Positions 23,919 to 31,442 of a stretch of 44,646 bases of DNA are shown one piece after another; the first letter of the stretch is position 1, and each line of letters starts with the position of its first letter. The notes under the pieces are model-generated. The model saw only the letters and a list, made by a program, of their open reading frames with translations. It had not been told where the DNA came from and searched no databases. A program made the translations under genes and the position numbers. This DNA comes from Chloroflexota bacterium (GTDB lineage: Bacteria; Chloroflexota; Anaerolineae; UBA1429): the NCBI GenBank assembly GCA_019873625.1, contig JAIOAW010000022.1, forward strand, positions 1 to 44,646. The letters are read 5' to 3'.

Positions 23919-25330
23919 AAATCGCGATCATCGGCGCGGGGAGCATCATCTTTTGCAAGACGTTGATCCTCGATTTGATGGCCACACCGGGCCTAGAACC
24001 CATCGAGTTCGCCTTGATGGCGCCGAGCACGCGACGCACGCCCCAGGTAGAGGCCTTTGTGCAGCGCGTCATCGCGGCGAATGGCCTGCCGCACAGCGTG
24101 TACGTCACCACCGATCGGCGAGATGCCCTGCGCGGTGCGGATTACGTCATCGCCACCTTCCAAATCGGCGGACTGGAGGCCTGGGAGCGCGATTACGCCA
24201 TCCCCCTCAAATACGGCGTAGACCAATGCATCGGCGATACGCTGGGGCCAGGGGGCATCTTTCGCGCCTTGCGCACCATCCCCGTAGCCATAGAGATGGC
24301 GCGCGATATGGAGGTGCTCTGCCCCAAGGCGCTATTGCTCAATTATGTGAACCCGATGGCGATGGTCTGCTGGGCGCTGGGGAAAACGCGCGTGCCTTTC
24401 GTGGGGCTATGCCACGGCGTGCAGACGACGCTCGACCTCATCGCGGGGTACGTGGGCGTGCCCAAAGAGGAGATAGACTACCTCTGCGCGGGCATCAACC
24501 ATATGGCCTGGTTCCTCAAGTTGGAGCACCGCGGCCGTGACCTCTACCCTACCCTGCGGGCGCGCTTCGAACAGCCCGAATACTATGCCAACGAAAAGGT
24601 GCGCGGCGAGACTTTGCGCCACTTTGGCTACATAATGACGGAATCGAGCGGGCACCTGGCCGAATATCTGCCCTACTTTCGCAAAAACAAGAAGGCCCTC
24701 GACCTCTATTGCGATGAACCGGCCTTCGGCGGGGAATCCGGCGCGGCACTCAAGTGGTCCAAGGCGGTGGCGGCGCGCTATGAGGGGCGCGACCTCCTCG
24801 TGGGGGAGCCTTCCATCCTGCCGCCGCGCAGCATCGAGTATTGCTCCTACATCATCGAGGCGTTGGAGACGGGGCGCGTCTCCCGGCTGAACGGGAACGT
24901 CATCAACGGCGGGATGATCACCAACCTCCCGCCCGATTGCTGCGCCGAGGGGCCGCTTTTTGTGGATGGCGCCGGTCTCCACAAGACAGTGGTAGGGGAC
25001 CTGCCCCCCCAATGCGCCGCGCTGAACCTGACGAATATCAACGTCCAGCGGTTGGCCGTGCTCGCCGCGCTGGAGGGCGACCCAGAGGCCGTGGTGCACG
25101 CCTGCGCGCTGGACCCGCTGACCGCCGCCGTGCTGACGCTCAAGGAGATTCGCGAAATGGCCGCCGAGATGTTGGAAGCGGAGCGCGTTTGGCTCCCCCA
25201 GTTCGAGGGCAAGGCCATCCGCCCCACGCCCACCATCGTCATCCCGCCGAACGTCCAGCGCGCCCCCGTGCCCGTGGACCCCGCCCTGGCGATTATGGCG
25301 CGGATGAGCGAGTTGGGGAAGGGCGCCTAA
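23915..25330 (+). CDS. glycoside hydrolase family 4 enzyme, possibly alpha-glucuronidase
   Basis: A 471-residue GH4 enzyme; this family cleaves glycosides by an NAD+ and Mn2+-dependent oxidation-elimination route. The NAD motif IGAGSIIF is at 6-13, NYVNPMAM at 143-150, the metal and substrate motif CHGV at 166-169, and AGINHMAW around His196. In this family CHSV marks alpha-galactosidases, CHEV alpha-glucosidases and CHGx alpha-glucuronidases, as I recall the published motif classes, so CHGV points to alpha-glucuronidase although automated names would say MelA alpha-galactosidase. It is translationally coupled to rmuC (ATGA), with a lipoprotein gene 17 bases downstream. Cytoplasmic, no signal peptide. 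Confidence 0.85.
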   Translation: MKIAIIGAGSIIFCKTLILDLMATPGLEPIEFALMAPSTRRTPQVEAFVQRVIAANGLPHSVYVTTDRRDALRGADYVIATFQIGGLEAWERDYAIPLKYGVDQCIGDTLGPGGIFRALRTIPVAIEMARDMEVLCPKALLLNYVNPMAMVCWALGKTRVPFVGLCHGVQTTLDLIAGYVGVPKEEIDYLCAGINHMAWFLKLEHRGRDLYPTLRARFEQPEYYANEKVRGETLRHFGYIMTESSGHLAEYLPYFRKNKKALDLYCDEPAFGGESGAALKWSKAVAARYEGRDLLVGEPSILPPRSIEYCSYIIEALETGRVSRLNGNVINGGMITNLPPDCCAEGPLFVDGAGLHKTVVGDLPPQCAALNLTNINVQRLAVLAALEGDPEAVVHACALDPLTAAVLTLKEIREMAAEMLEAERVWLPQFEGKAIRPTPTIVIPPNVQRAPVPVDPALAIMARMSELGKGA

Positions 25331-25347
25331 GGGCGAGGTATCAGGCG

Positions 25348-25842
25348 ATGGTGCACCTTCGGCGCGCAAGGCAGGCGGCCCTTGGGCTGGCGGTCATCCT
25401 CCTTTCGGCCTGCGGCAGGGGAATAGCGCCCCTGCCGCCGACGCCTTCGCCAAGGCCGGCCTCTTCTCCCACGCCGATACACATCCGCATCACGGCGGCG
25501 CCCCCGCCCTCTCGCACGCCTGCGCCCGCGCCCACTTTGGAGGAAACGATGATGCCCACCCCTAGCCCCGCCGCCTCACAGACGCCCTTAGAAAGGGCCA
25601 TCGCCCAGGCCCAACAAGACCTGGCCCGCCGCTTCAACCTCCCCACGGCGCAAATAACCCTCGTCGAGGCTGTGAGCGACGAATTCCCTGCCGCAAACCT
25701 GGGCTGCCCCCCAGAAGGCGGCGCCCCACCGGCCCCTATGCCCGCGCTCGTGAGCGGTTGGCGCATCACGTTGAGGGCCGGCGAGAGGGCCTACGAATAC
25801 CGCGCCCGTGGGAACGAACTCGCCTTCTGCGGGGCGCGCTAA
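25348..25842 (+). CDS. small Pro/Thr-rich lipoprotein
   Basis: A 164-residue predicted lipoprotein: hydrophobic signal with lipobox LLSAC at about residue 22, a Pro/Ser/Thr-rich linker (about 25-75), then a compact domain beginning AIAQAQQDLARRFNLP and holding FPAANLGCPPEGG, GWRITLRAGERAYEYRARG and a terminal FCGAR. The two cysteines could form a disulfide. Proteins with this C-terminal domain are common in Anaerolineae and have no known function. The start is ATG 25348 with a GAGG upstream; an adjoining GTG is possible. It ends four bases from the convergent protease gene. Confidence 0.75.
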   Translation: MVHLRRARQAALGLAVILLSACGRGIAPLPPTPSPRPASSPTPIHIRITAAPPPSRTPAPAPTLEETMMPTPSPAASQTPLERAIAQAQQDLARRFNLPTAQITLVEAVSDEFPAANLGCPPEGGAPPAPMPALVSGWRITLRAGERAYEYRARGNELAFCGAR

Positions 25843-25845
25843 GGC

Positions 25846-27444
25846 CTACGGCCCGAAAAGGTGCGGGAAAAAGATCTTCCGCTTGGGCTTGACGTAGATT
25901 CTAATCGTATCGGAGGCGTAACTGCTCAAACTCGCCGTGATCACGGCCTCGCCAAACCTCTCGCTTGAGAAAAGGGTCGAGGCCTCTCCGTCCTGCGTCT
26001 CGGCGGAAGGCGGGTCAAGCGTGCCGATGTTCGAGGTGAACGCCACCGTAAGGCCATCGGGCACGGGTTGGCCCGATCCATCGGTAACATAGGCCGTGAT
26101 GCGCACGGCCTCCGTCTGCACGCGGATGCTCGATTGCGGAGCCGAAAGGGCGATGTGGGGCGCGATGGTGGCCAAGAAAGCGGCTGCCGCGTCAATGCGC
26201 CCCCAGCCGGTGTTGGCATCCCTTCCCCAAGGGTAGATATCCTTGGCGGTGCTCGTGATGGTTTGGGCGATTTGCGCAGCCGTGGCATTGGGATGGTAGG
26301 CCCATAGGAGCGCGGCCAGCCCGGCCACGTGCGGAGAGGCCATCGAGGTGCCGTTCATCCCAGTATAGGGCGGGTAACGCATCGAGGTGGGATACGTGCT
26401 ATAGATGTTGACGCCGGGGGCCGCCACGTCGAGCCGAGCATCTCGGCAAGAAAAGTCGGCGCGTTCATCGTTGGGCATCGTCGCCGCCACGGCCATCACC
26501 TCCGGGTAGGCGGCGGGGTAAAAAAGAGACGTGCAATAATTGCCGGCCGCCGCCACCAGAAGGCACCCCCGCCCATACGCATACTGAACCGCATCGTGAA
26601 GCGTAGCGGAATAGTAAGGCGCCCCAAGGCTCAGGTTGATGATGTGCGCCCCGTTATCGGCGGCATAGATGACCGCCTCGGCGATATCCGCCCAACTGCC
26701 CGTGCCGTCATACCACAGGGCCTTGAGGGGCATAATGGGCGAAAACCAAGAGACCCCCGCTATCCCCTCAGCGTTATCGGTTGCGGCGCCCACGATGCCA
26801 GCGACGTGCGTGCCATGGCCGTTATCATCCTGCGGGTAGGGGTCTTGGAAAGAAGTAAAATCCCACCCGACGATGTCATCCACATAGCCGTTGCCGTCGT
26901 CATCCAGGCCGTTGGCGGGGATTTCATCCGCATTGCGCCAAATCTTGCTCGCCAAATCGGGGTGGTAAAGGTCCGCGCCCGTATCCACAATGGCAACGGG
27001 CCGGCTGTCTCCGCGCGAAAAGAGCCAGGCATCCGGCAGGCCGATGAGGCGCACATTCCACTGGTTTGACCAGTAATATGCGTCATTGGGGTGCACAGCG
27101 GCGATGCGGTAGATGCCGTTCGGCTCGGCCCAGAGGATCTCGCCGCGTTCCAAGAGTTCGGCGGCCACGCCTTGGGCCGAGACGCCTTCCGGCCTCACCA
27201 CCCACACGTGGATGCGCGGGATTTCTCGAAGGGGCGTTAACCCCTCCCCGGCCAGGACTTGGCGCGCCCGTTCAGGCGCCATCCCCTCGCGCACACGCAC
27301 GAGCCAGGTCGTGGAGGCGGCCGCTCCCTCTGCGGGGCCAGCCTCTATGGAGGGCACCGTGTCCCCTTCGGCTCGGCTGGCCCCGCCCAAGAGGCCGCTC
27401 ACGCACCATAGGATGGCCAAACACAGCGCAACGTATCGCTTCAT
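25846..27444 (-). CDS. secreted subtilisin-like serine protease (S8)
   Basis: A 532-residue protease. The signal peptide is at 1-25, an I9-like inhibitor propeptide at about 45-112, and the catalytic domain at about 125-430 with Asp154 (AIVDTGADLYHP), His210 (NGHGTHVAG), oxyanion Asn302 (AAAGNYC) and Ser367 (NGTSMASPHVAG). A calcium-like acidic loop DDDGNGYVDD is at 181-190. The C-terminal 90 residues resemble an invasin/Big_1-type Ig domain (RITAYVTDGSGQPVPDG). The last residues, RKIFFPHLFGP, resemble the aromatic tails seen on many secreted Chloroflexi proteins. All catalytic residues are present, so it should be active. It has no close operon partner. Confidence 0.93.
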   Translation of the reverse strand: MKRYVALCLAILWCVSGLLGGASRAEGDTVPSIEAGPAEGAAASTTWLVRVREGMAPERARQVLAGEGLTPLREIPRIHVWVVRPEGVSAQGVAAELLERGEILWAEPNGIYRIAAVHPNDAYYWSNQWNVRLIGLPDAWLFSRGDSRPVAIVDTGADLYHPDLASKIWRNADEIPANGLDDDGNGYVDDIVGWDFTSFQDPYPQDDNGHGTHVAGIVGAATDNAEGIAGVSWFSPIMPLKALWYDGTGSWADIAEAVIYAADNGAHIINLSLGAPYYSATLHDAVQYAYGRGCLLVAAAGNYCTSLFYPAAYPEVMAVAATMPNDERADFSCRDARLDVAAPGVNIYSTYPTSMRYPPYTGMNGTSMASPHVAGLAALLWAYHPNATAAQIAQTITSTAKDIYPWGRDANTGWGRIDAAAAFLATIAPHIALSAPQSSIRVQTEAVRITAYVTDGSGQPVPDGLTVAFTSNIGTLDPPSAETQDGEASTLFSSERFGEAVITASLSSYASDTIRIYVKPKRKIFFPHLFGP

Positions 27445-27480
27445 CGGTGGGCGCGCTTCTTCCTTGGCTCCCTTACCCTA

Positions 27481-27520
27481 TGCAAAAAGGCATAGCGGCG
27501 CCTCATCCCTCGGGCGCCGC
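27481..27520 (-). terminator. probable terminator after rtcB
   Basis: GCGGCGCC pairs with GGCGCCGC across a 10-base loop (27495-27520). Reading leftward it is followed after six bases by a run of five T. A second small hairpin (CTATGC/GCATAG) overlaps the T run. It begins seven bases after the rtcB stop. Confidence 0.55.
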
Positions 27521-27526
27521 CCCTTT

Positions 27527-28978
27527 TTAGCCCTTCATCACACCCATAGGCCGCGTGCGCGCCACCTTGCGCGAGATGCCCGTGCGATCTACGATGCGCA
27601 CCACGTCCTCCAGGCGCTTGTAGGCCTCGGGGGCCTCCTCCGCCAAGCCGGACATACTCGCCGCCCGCACGGTGATGTGCTGCCCTTCCAACTGAGCGCG
27701 CAGTTCCTCGCCCCGAATGCCCTTGCGGGCCTGCGTACGGCTCTGCGTGCGGCCGGCGCCGTGGCAGGTGCTCCCGAAGGTCTCTTGCATAGCCTTTTCG
27801 GTGCCCACCAGCACATAGGATCCCGTGCCCATATCCCCTGGGATGAGCACGGGCTGGCCAAAGGGCCGGTAATCTTCGGGCACCTCGGGCCGGCCGGGGC
27901 CAAAGGCGCGCGTCGCGCCCTTGCGGTGCACACACAGGGTTACCTGTTTGCCGTTGAGGGTGTGCTTTTCGATTTTGGCGATGTTGTGGCACACATCATA
28001 CACCATCCGCAAAGAGAGGTCGCTGAATTTCCCTTTGAGCGCCTGCTCAAAACTCTGGCGCACCTGCTGGGTGATGACCTGGCGGTTGGCCCAGGCATAG
28101 TTGGCGGCGGCGCACATCGCCTCGTAATAGGTGCGGCCTTCTGGCGAGGACATCGGCGCGCAGGCCAATTCCCGATCGGGCAGGGAGATCTTGTATTTGG
28201 CCAGGGCCTGCTGCATCACGCGCACGGCATCGGTGCAGACCTGGTGCCCCAGCCCGCGCGACCCGCAATGGATCCACACACAGACCATCCCCTTGCGCAA
28301 CCCAAAGGCCTCGGCCACCTTCTCATCATAGATTTCGGCGATCTCGTCCACCTCTAAAAAGTGGTTGCCTGAGCCGAGGGTGCCCACCTGGTCTCGCCCG
28401 CGTTCCATCGCTCGGGCGCTCACGGCGCTCGCCTTGGCATCTTTCATACAGCCTTGATCCTCCGTATGGAGGAGATCCTCCGCCGTGCCGTAGCCGCGCT
28501 CCACCGCCCAGGCCGCACCCCGTTCGAGGAGGTCGCCTAGTTCGGCCTTATTCAGGCGCAGTTCGCCCCCCTTGCCCACGCCCGTGGGCACGTTCTCAAA
28601 GAGGGCGTTCATCAGGCGATCCATATACGGCCGCAGGGCCTCGGCCTCGATATTCGTCACAAGGAGCCGCACGCCGCAGTTGATGTCATATCCCACCCCG
28701 CCGGGGGAGATAACCCCATCGGGCATCAAAGTGGCGGCCACGCCGCCGATGGGGAACCCGTACCCCTGGTGCACATCGGGCATCGCCAGGGCATAGCCGA
28801 CGATCCCCGGTAGAGAGGCGGTATTCACCAGTTGCTCGATGGCGCGATCTTCCATGGCCATATCGAGGAGGGCATCATCCGCGTAAACGCGCGCCGGCAC
28901 GCGCATAATCGGCGATACGTTCGGCGAACATTCGTAGAGATAGGGTGCAATCTGTACCAAATCTTGCTTGTTGACCAT
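27527..28978 (-). CDS. rtcB: RNA ligase RtcB
   Basis: RtcB joins 2',3'-cyclic phosphate or 3'-phosphate and 5'-OH RNA ends using GTP and Mn2+, in tRNA splicing or RNA repair. At 483 residues it is of usual length. Metal ligands are in GGVGYDINCGVRLL (Cys101), GTLGSGNHFLEVDEI and HCGSRGLGHQV; the guanylylated His lies in the STCHGAGRTQSR block near residues 405-415. AAGGAGGTG precedes the ATG. Its cofactor archease is encoded 36 bases upstream, and ribF before that, so the three form an operon. No RNA-repair partner such as rtcA or an rtcR-like regulator is nearby. Confidence 0.96.
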   Translation of the reverse strand: MVNKQDLVQIAPYLYECSPNVSPIMRVPARVYADDALLDMAMEDRAIEQLVNTASLPGIVGYALAMPDVHQGYGFPIGGVAATLMPDGVISPGGVGYDINCGVRLLVTNIEAEALRPYMDRLMNALFENVPTGVGKGGELRLNKAELGDLLERGAAWAVERGYGTAEDLLHTEDQGCMKDAKASAVSARAMERGRDQVGTLGSGNHFLEVDEIAEIYDEKVAEAFGLRKGMVCVWIHCGSRGLGHQVCTDAVRVMQQALAKYKISLPDRELACAPMSSPEGRTYYEAMCAAANYAWANRQVITQQVRQSFEQALKGKFSDLSLRMVYDVCHNIAKIEKHTLNGKQVTLCVHRKGATRAFGPGRPEVPEDYRPFGQPVLIPGDMGTGSYVLVGTEKAMQETFGSTCHGAGRTQSRTQARKGIRGEELRAQLEGQHITVRAASMSGLAEEAPEAYKRLEDVVRIVDRTGISRKVARTRPMGVMKG

Positions 28979-29014
28979 CGTTTCACCTCCTTGTGCGTGG
29001 GGCCACCAGGCATT

Positions 29015-29437
29015 CTATACGTCAAACGTGATGACCGTCTCCCAAAAGCCATCATCGGCTCGTGCAAGGCGCAACCCATGGTAGGTAACCGCCTTGACGA
29101 TGCGCTCCGGCACCCACCCCGTGGTGCCTTCCACCTGGGCCGCCAGGGCTGTGGGCGCCGTGAAGGCGAGGCCAAAGGTCGCCCAACGCGCGCCGTGCCG
29201 CTCGGCAAGGTAGAGCAACTCACTCAGCCAATCCACAAGGAGCGTCTCCAGGTCCGCGGCCTCCAAAGAGAGCGACTCTCGCACGGGGCGCTCGGGGCCG
29301 GCGGGCCGCCAACGCATTAGGTCGAACATCCCCTGGGCGGCCGTCACATAGAGCGCTTCCAAAGTCTCCGCGCGGACGCGCAAACACACGTCGGCAGTAT
29401 GGGCGATTTCCTCATAGTAGCCGGGCGATGGGGTCAT
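29015..29437 (-). CDS. archease, RtcB activator
   Basis: A 140-residue archease. It shows the N-terminal EEIAHTADVCLRVRAETLEALY, the LLVDWLSELLYLAE helix, and a C-terminal VKAVTYHGLRLA with the final Asp in TFDV, which in the family help place the metal for RtcB guanylylation and turnover. The adjacent rtcB makes the role secure. Its ATG overlaps the ribF stop (ATGA), so its translation is coupled to ribF. Confidence 0.93.
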   Translation of the reverse strand: MTPSPGYYEEIAHTADVCLRVRAETLEALYVTAAQGMFDLMRWRPAGPERPVRESLSLEAADLETLLVDWLSELLYLAERHGARWATFGLAFTAPTALAAQVEGTTGWVPERIVKAVTYHGLRLARADDGFWETVITFDV

Positions 29438-30381
29438 CCTCGTCCCTCTCGAGCCACGGCGGCCTGCAAGATGCAGCGCGCCTCTTCGATATCTTGCCGA
29501 ACTTGGGCGACGAGCGCCTGAATATCCTCAAAGCGCCTTTCGGGGCGCAGGCGCTTGACGAACTCGACGCGCAGGCGCTTGCCGTACAGGTCTCCCTCGT
29601 AGTCAAAGATGTGCACCTCGATGAGGCGCTCGCCCGCATCGAAACTGGGGCGGATGCCGATGTTGGCGATGGCCCCTCGGCGCAAAGACCCTTCCATCAC
29701 GGCCCACACGGCATACACGCCATCGGCCGGCGCGGCGAATTCGGGGGGCAAGCGGAGGTTCGCCGTGCGGAACCCGAGCCGCCGTCCTCGCTCGGCGCCG
29801 TGGATAACCTCCGCCTCGACGGCATAGGGCCGCCCCAAGAGTTCAGCCGCTCGATCCACCGCGCCCTCGGCCAGCAGGCCGCGAATGCGCGTACTGCTGA
29901 TGGGTTTGCCGTTCTCATACACCGGTTCGACGATATGGAGCGTATAGCCCAAGCGCGAGGCGAGTTCCTGCAAGGCGTGAACGTTCCCCTCGCGGCCACG
30001 CCCTAGGGCGAAATCTCGCCCTACCCAGAGTTCGCGCATCCCCAAGCGCACGCAAAGGTCCCGTACAAAGTCCTCGGCCGGCGTATCGGCCAGGGCACGC
30101 GTAAAAGGCAAGATGATTAGGAGGTCCACCCCCATCTCGTCAAGCAGGCGTGAGCGCTCCTCCAGGGGGAGGAGATAGGTCGGCGCCGCCTCCGATTGCA
30201 AAACGACGCGCGGATGGGGGTGAAACGTCAGCACGGCGCTCAAGCGCCCCACCGCGCGGGCGTGGGCTACGAGTTCGCCGAGCAGTTTTTGGTGCCCGCG
30301 ATGCAGGCCGTCAAACGTCCCAATGGTCAAGACGACCCCCTCCGGCGGGGGGCTTTCGAGCAAGTGCTCATAAACGATCAT
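29434..30381 (-). CDS. ribF: bifunctional riboflavin kinase/FAD synthetase
   Basis: A 315-residue RibF that phosphorylates riboflavin to FMN and adenylylates FMN to FAD. The N-terminal nucleotidyltransferase half has GTFDGLHRGHQ and LTFHPHP, then ISSTRIRGLLAEG; the C-terminal kinase half has GRRLGFRTANL, GVYAVWAV, ANIGIRPSF and EVHIFDYEGDLYGKRLRVEF. Both active sites look intact. Only a weak AGGGA site is seen. A TATAAT -10 box lies 54 bases upstream. It is the first gene of the ribF-archease-rtcB operon; ribF is usually near truB or rpsO, so this linkage is unusual. Confidence 0.95.
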   Translation of the reverse strand: MIVYEHLLESPPPEGVVLTIGTFDGLHRGHQKLLGELVAHARAVGRLSAVLTFHPHPRVVLQSEAAPTYLLPLEERSRLLDEMGVDLLIILPFTRALADTPAEDFVRDLCVRLGMRELWVGRDFALGRGREGNVHALQELASRLGYTLHIVEPVYENGKPISSTRIRGLLAEGAVDRAAELLGRPYAVEAEVIHGAERGRRLGFRTANLRLPPEFAAPADGVYAVWAVMEGSLRRGAIANIGIRPSFDAGERLIEVHIFDYEGDLYGKRLRVEFVKRLRPERRFEDIQALVAQVRQDIEEARCILQAAVAREGRG

Positions 30382-30434
30382 AGCGATCCCTACACGAAGA
30401 TGGGATAAGCAGCCAACGGGTGCCCTCGCTCGAT

Positions 30435-30440
30435 ATTATA
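30435..30440 (-). promoter_or_regulatory. -10 box upstream of ribF
   Basis: A perfect TATAAT on the minus strand, 54 bases before the ribF start. The -35 region (TCAGCA at 17 bases) is poor. Confidence 0.4.
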
Positions 30441-30484
30441 CATCGTTTCGCCCAACGTGCTGAGAGGGCCGGCAAACGCAGATC

Positions 30485-31267
30485 TTAGGCTTCGCTCACG
30501 CCATAGAGCCGCACGATGATCCACAGGCTCAGGGCGGCCAAAATGGCGTTGACCGCCTCGGCCCAACCGAAGCCGTACAGGCGCGCCAACCCGGGGACGA
30601 TCACCGCGACGGAAGCGTGGTAGAGCACCGAGAAACCGAACCATCGCTTTTGGCGGAAGGCGAGGCTGGCCATCACCAAAAGCGACCAGGCCACCTGATG
30701 CGGAAGCGCCAAGACGCGCTCCAGGGCTACGAGGAGGGGTTGATCCCACGAGGTGTGCGCGATGCCGAACAGGGTGCGCTGAAGGTCTGGGGCGCCCGGC
30801 CCCAGGGTCTGCACGATTTGCGAAGGGTCTGAGCGCGAAAGGGCGATATAGGCCACCAGATAGACGACCGTCAGCCCTGAGATAAAGAGCATACTCTCCA
30901 AGGCGTTATGCCCCAAGCCATAGGCTACCCCGTTGCGCCAGGTGAGCGGATACCGCTTGCGCGCAAAAAGGACGCGATAGCCGACCCATCGGCCCCCTTC
31001 TTCCATCAGGCTGGTGCCCAGGGCCATGGCGAGCAGCCAGATGAACTTGGCGGTCTCGGTGGTTAGCCGGTCGCCAATGACCACGTCGAGGTAAAAGTTG
31101 AGGGGGAGCCAGGTGAGAAGTTGAAAGAGGCCAAAGATGAGCGCACCATAACCAAAGATGAGCCAGGGCACGCGCATACGCCTGCGAAAGAGGATCATCG
31201 CGGCCAGCGGATACCCCACCTGGACCCCAAGCGACGCGATAAAGGCTACGACCGTCGCGGCACTCAC
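30485..31267 (-). CDS. YhfC-type membrane protein, putative intramembrane metalloprotease
   Basis: A 260-residue protein with about seven membrane segments. Conserved polar motifs inside or next to helices are SLMEEGGRWVGYRVL, GLGHNALESMLF, ALERVLALPHQVAWSLLV and FSVLYHASVAV. This set of EExxR, H, ERxxxxxxH and H motifs is typical of YhfC proteins, which are grouped with the glutamic/CAAX-protease-like intramembrane proteases. No substrate is known. The start is GTG at 31267 with a G-rich site close before it and a good promoter at 31298-31325. It is monocistronic. Confidence 0.75.
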   Translation of the reverse strand: MSAATVVAFIASLGVQVGYPLAAMILFRRRMRVPWLIFGYGALIFGLFQLLTWLPLNFYLDVVIGDRLTTETAKFIWLLAMALGTSLMEEGGRWVGYRVLFARKRYPLTWRNGVAYGLGHNALESMLFISGLTVVYLVAYIALSRSDPSQIVQTLGPGAPDLQRTLFGIAHTSWDQPLLVALERVLALPHQVAWSLLVMASLAFRQKRWFGFSVLYHASVAVIVPGLARLYGFGWAEAVNAILAALSLWIIVRLYGVSEA

Positions 31268-31297
31268 CTTCCCCCCTAAGCCGGTGTTTGCCGTTCC

Positions 31298-31325
31298 ATT
31301 ATAGGCCTACAGGGCGCCCTCGCAA
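31298..31325 (-). promoter_or_regulatory. promoter of the YhfC-type gene
   Basis: Minus-strand TTGCGA (31325-31320) and TATAAT (31303-31298) are 16 bases apart, 31 bases before the GTG start. Confidence 0.65.
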
Positions 31326-31342
31326 ACGGCCACGACAATAAA

Positions 31343-31437
31343 GGGTGCGGAAGGTTCGCTTCCGCACCCCGTCATATTCTGCGGAAGTCAACTTCCGCAC
31401 TCCATATATTCTACGGGAATAAACTCCCGCACTCTAT
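31343..31437. repeat. three related small hairpin units
   Basis: Unit 1 (31343-31369) has a perfect 11-bp stem GGGTGCGGAAG/CTTCCGCACCC with loop GTTCG. Unit 2 (31380-31399) is TGCGGAAGT-CA-ACTTCCGCA. Unit 3 (about 31414-31430) is a weaker CGGGA/TCCCG form. All share the ending CCGCAC and an A/T-rich spacer with ATATTCT or CATATTCT. Unit 1 read leftward is followed by TTTATT and can terminate the beta-propeller gene that ends at 31443. There are too few and too short units, of unequal sequence, for CRISPR. Confidence 0.75.
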
Positions 31438-31442
31438 AACTG

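Noticed and set aside
23915-25330. Direct annotation as MelA alpha-galactosidase
   Set aside because: The motif is CHGV, not CHSV; substrate left open.
31343-31437. Hairpin array considered as a CRISPR
   Set aside because: Only three unequal units, palindromic and with short A/T spacers of related sequence; no cas genes.
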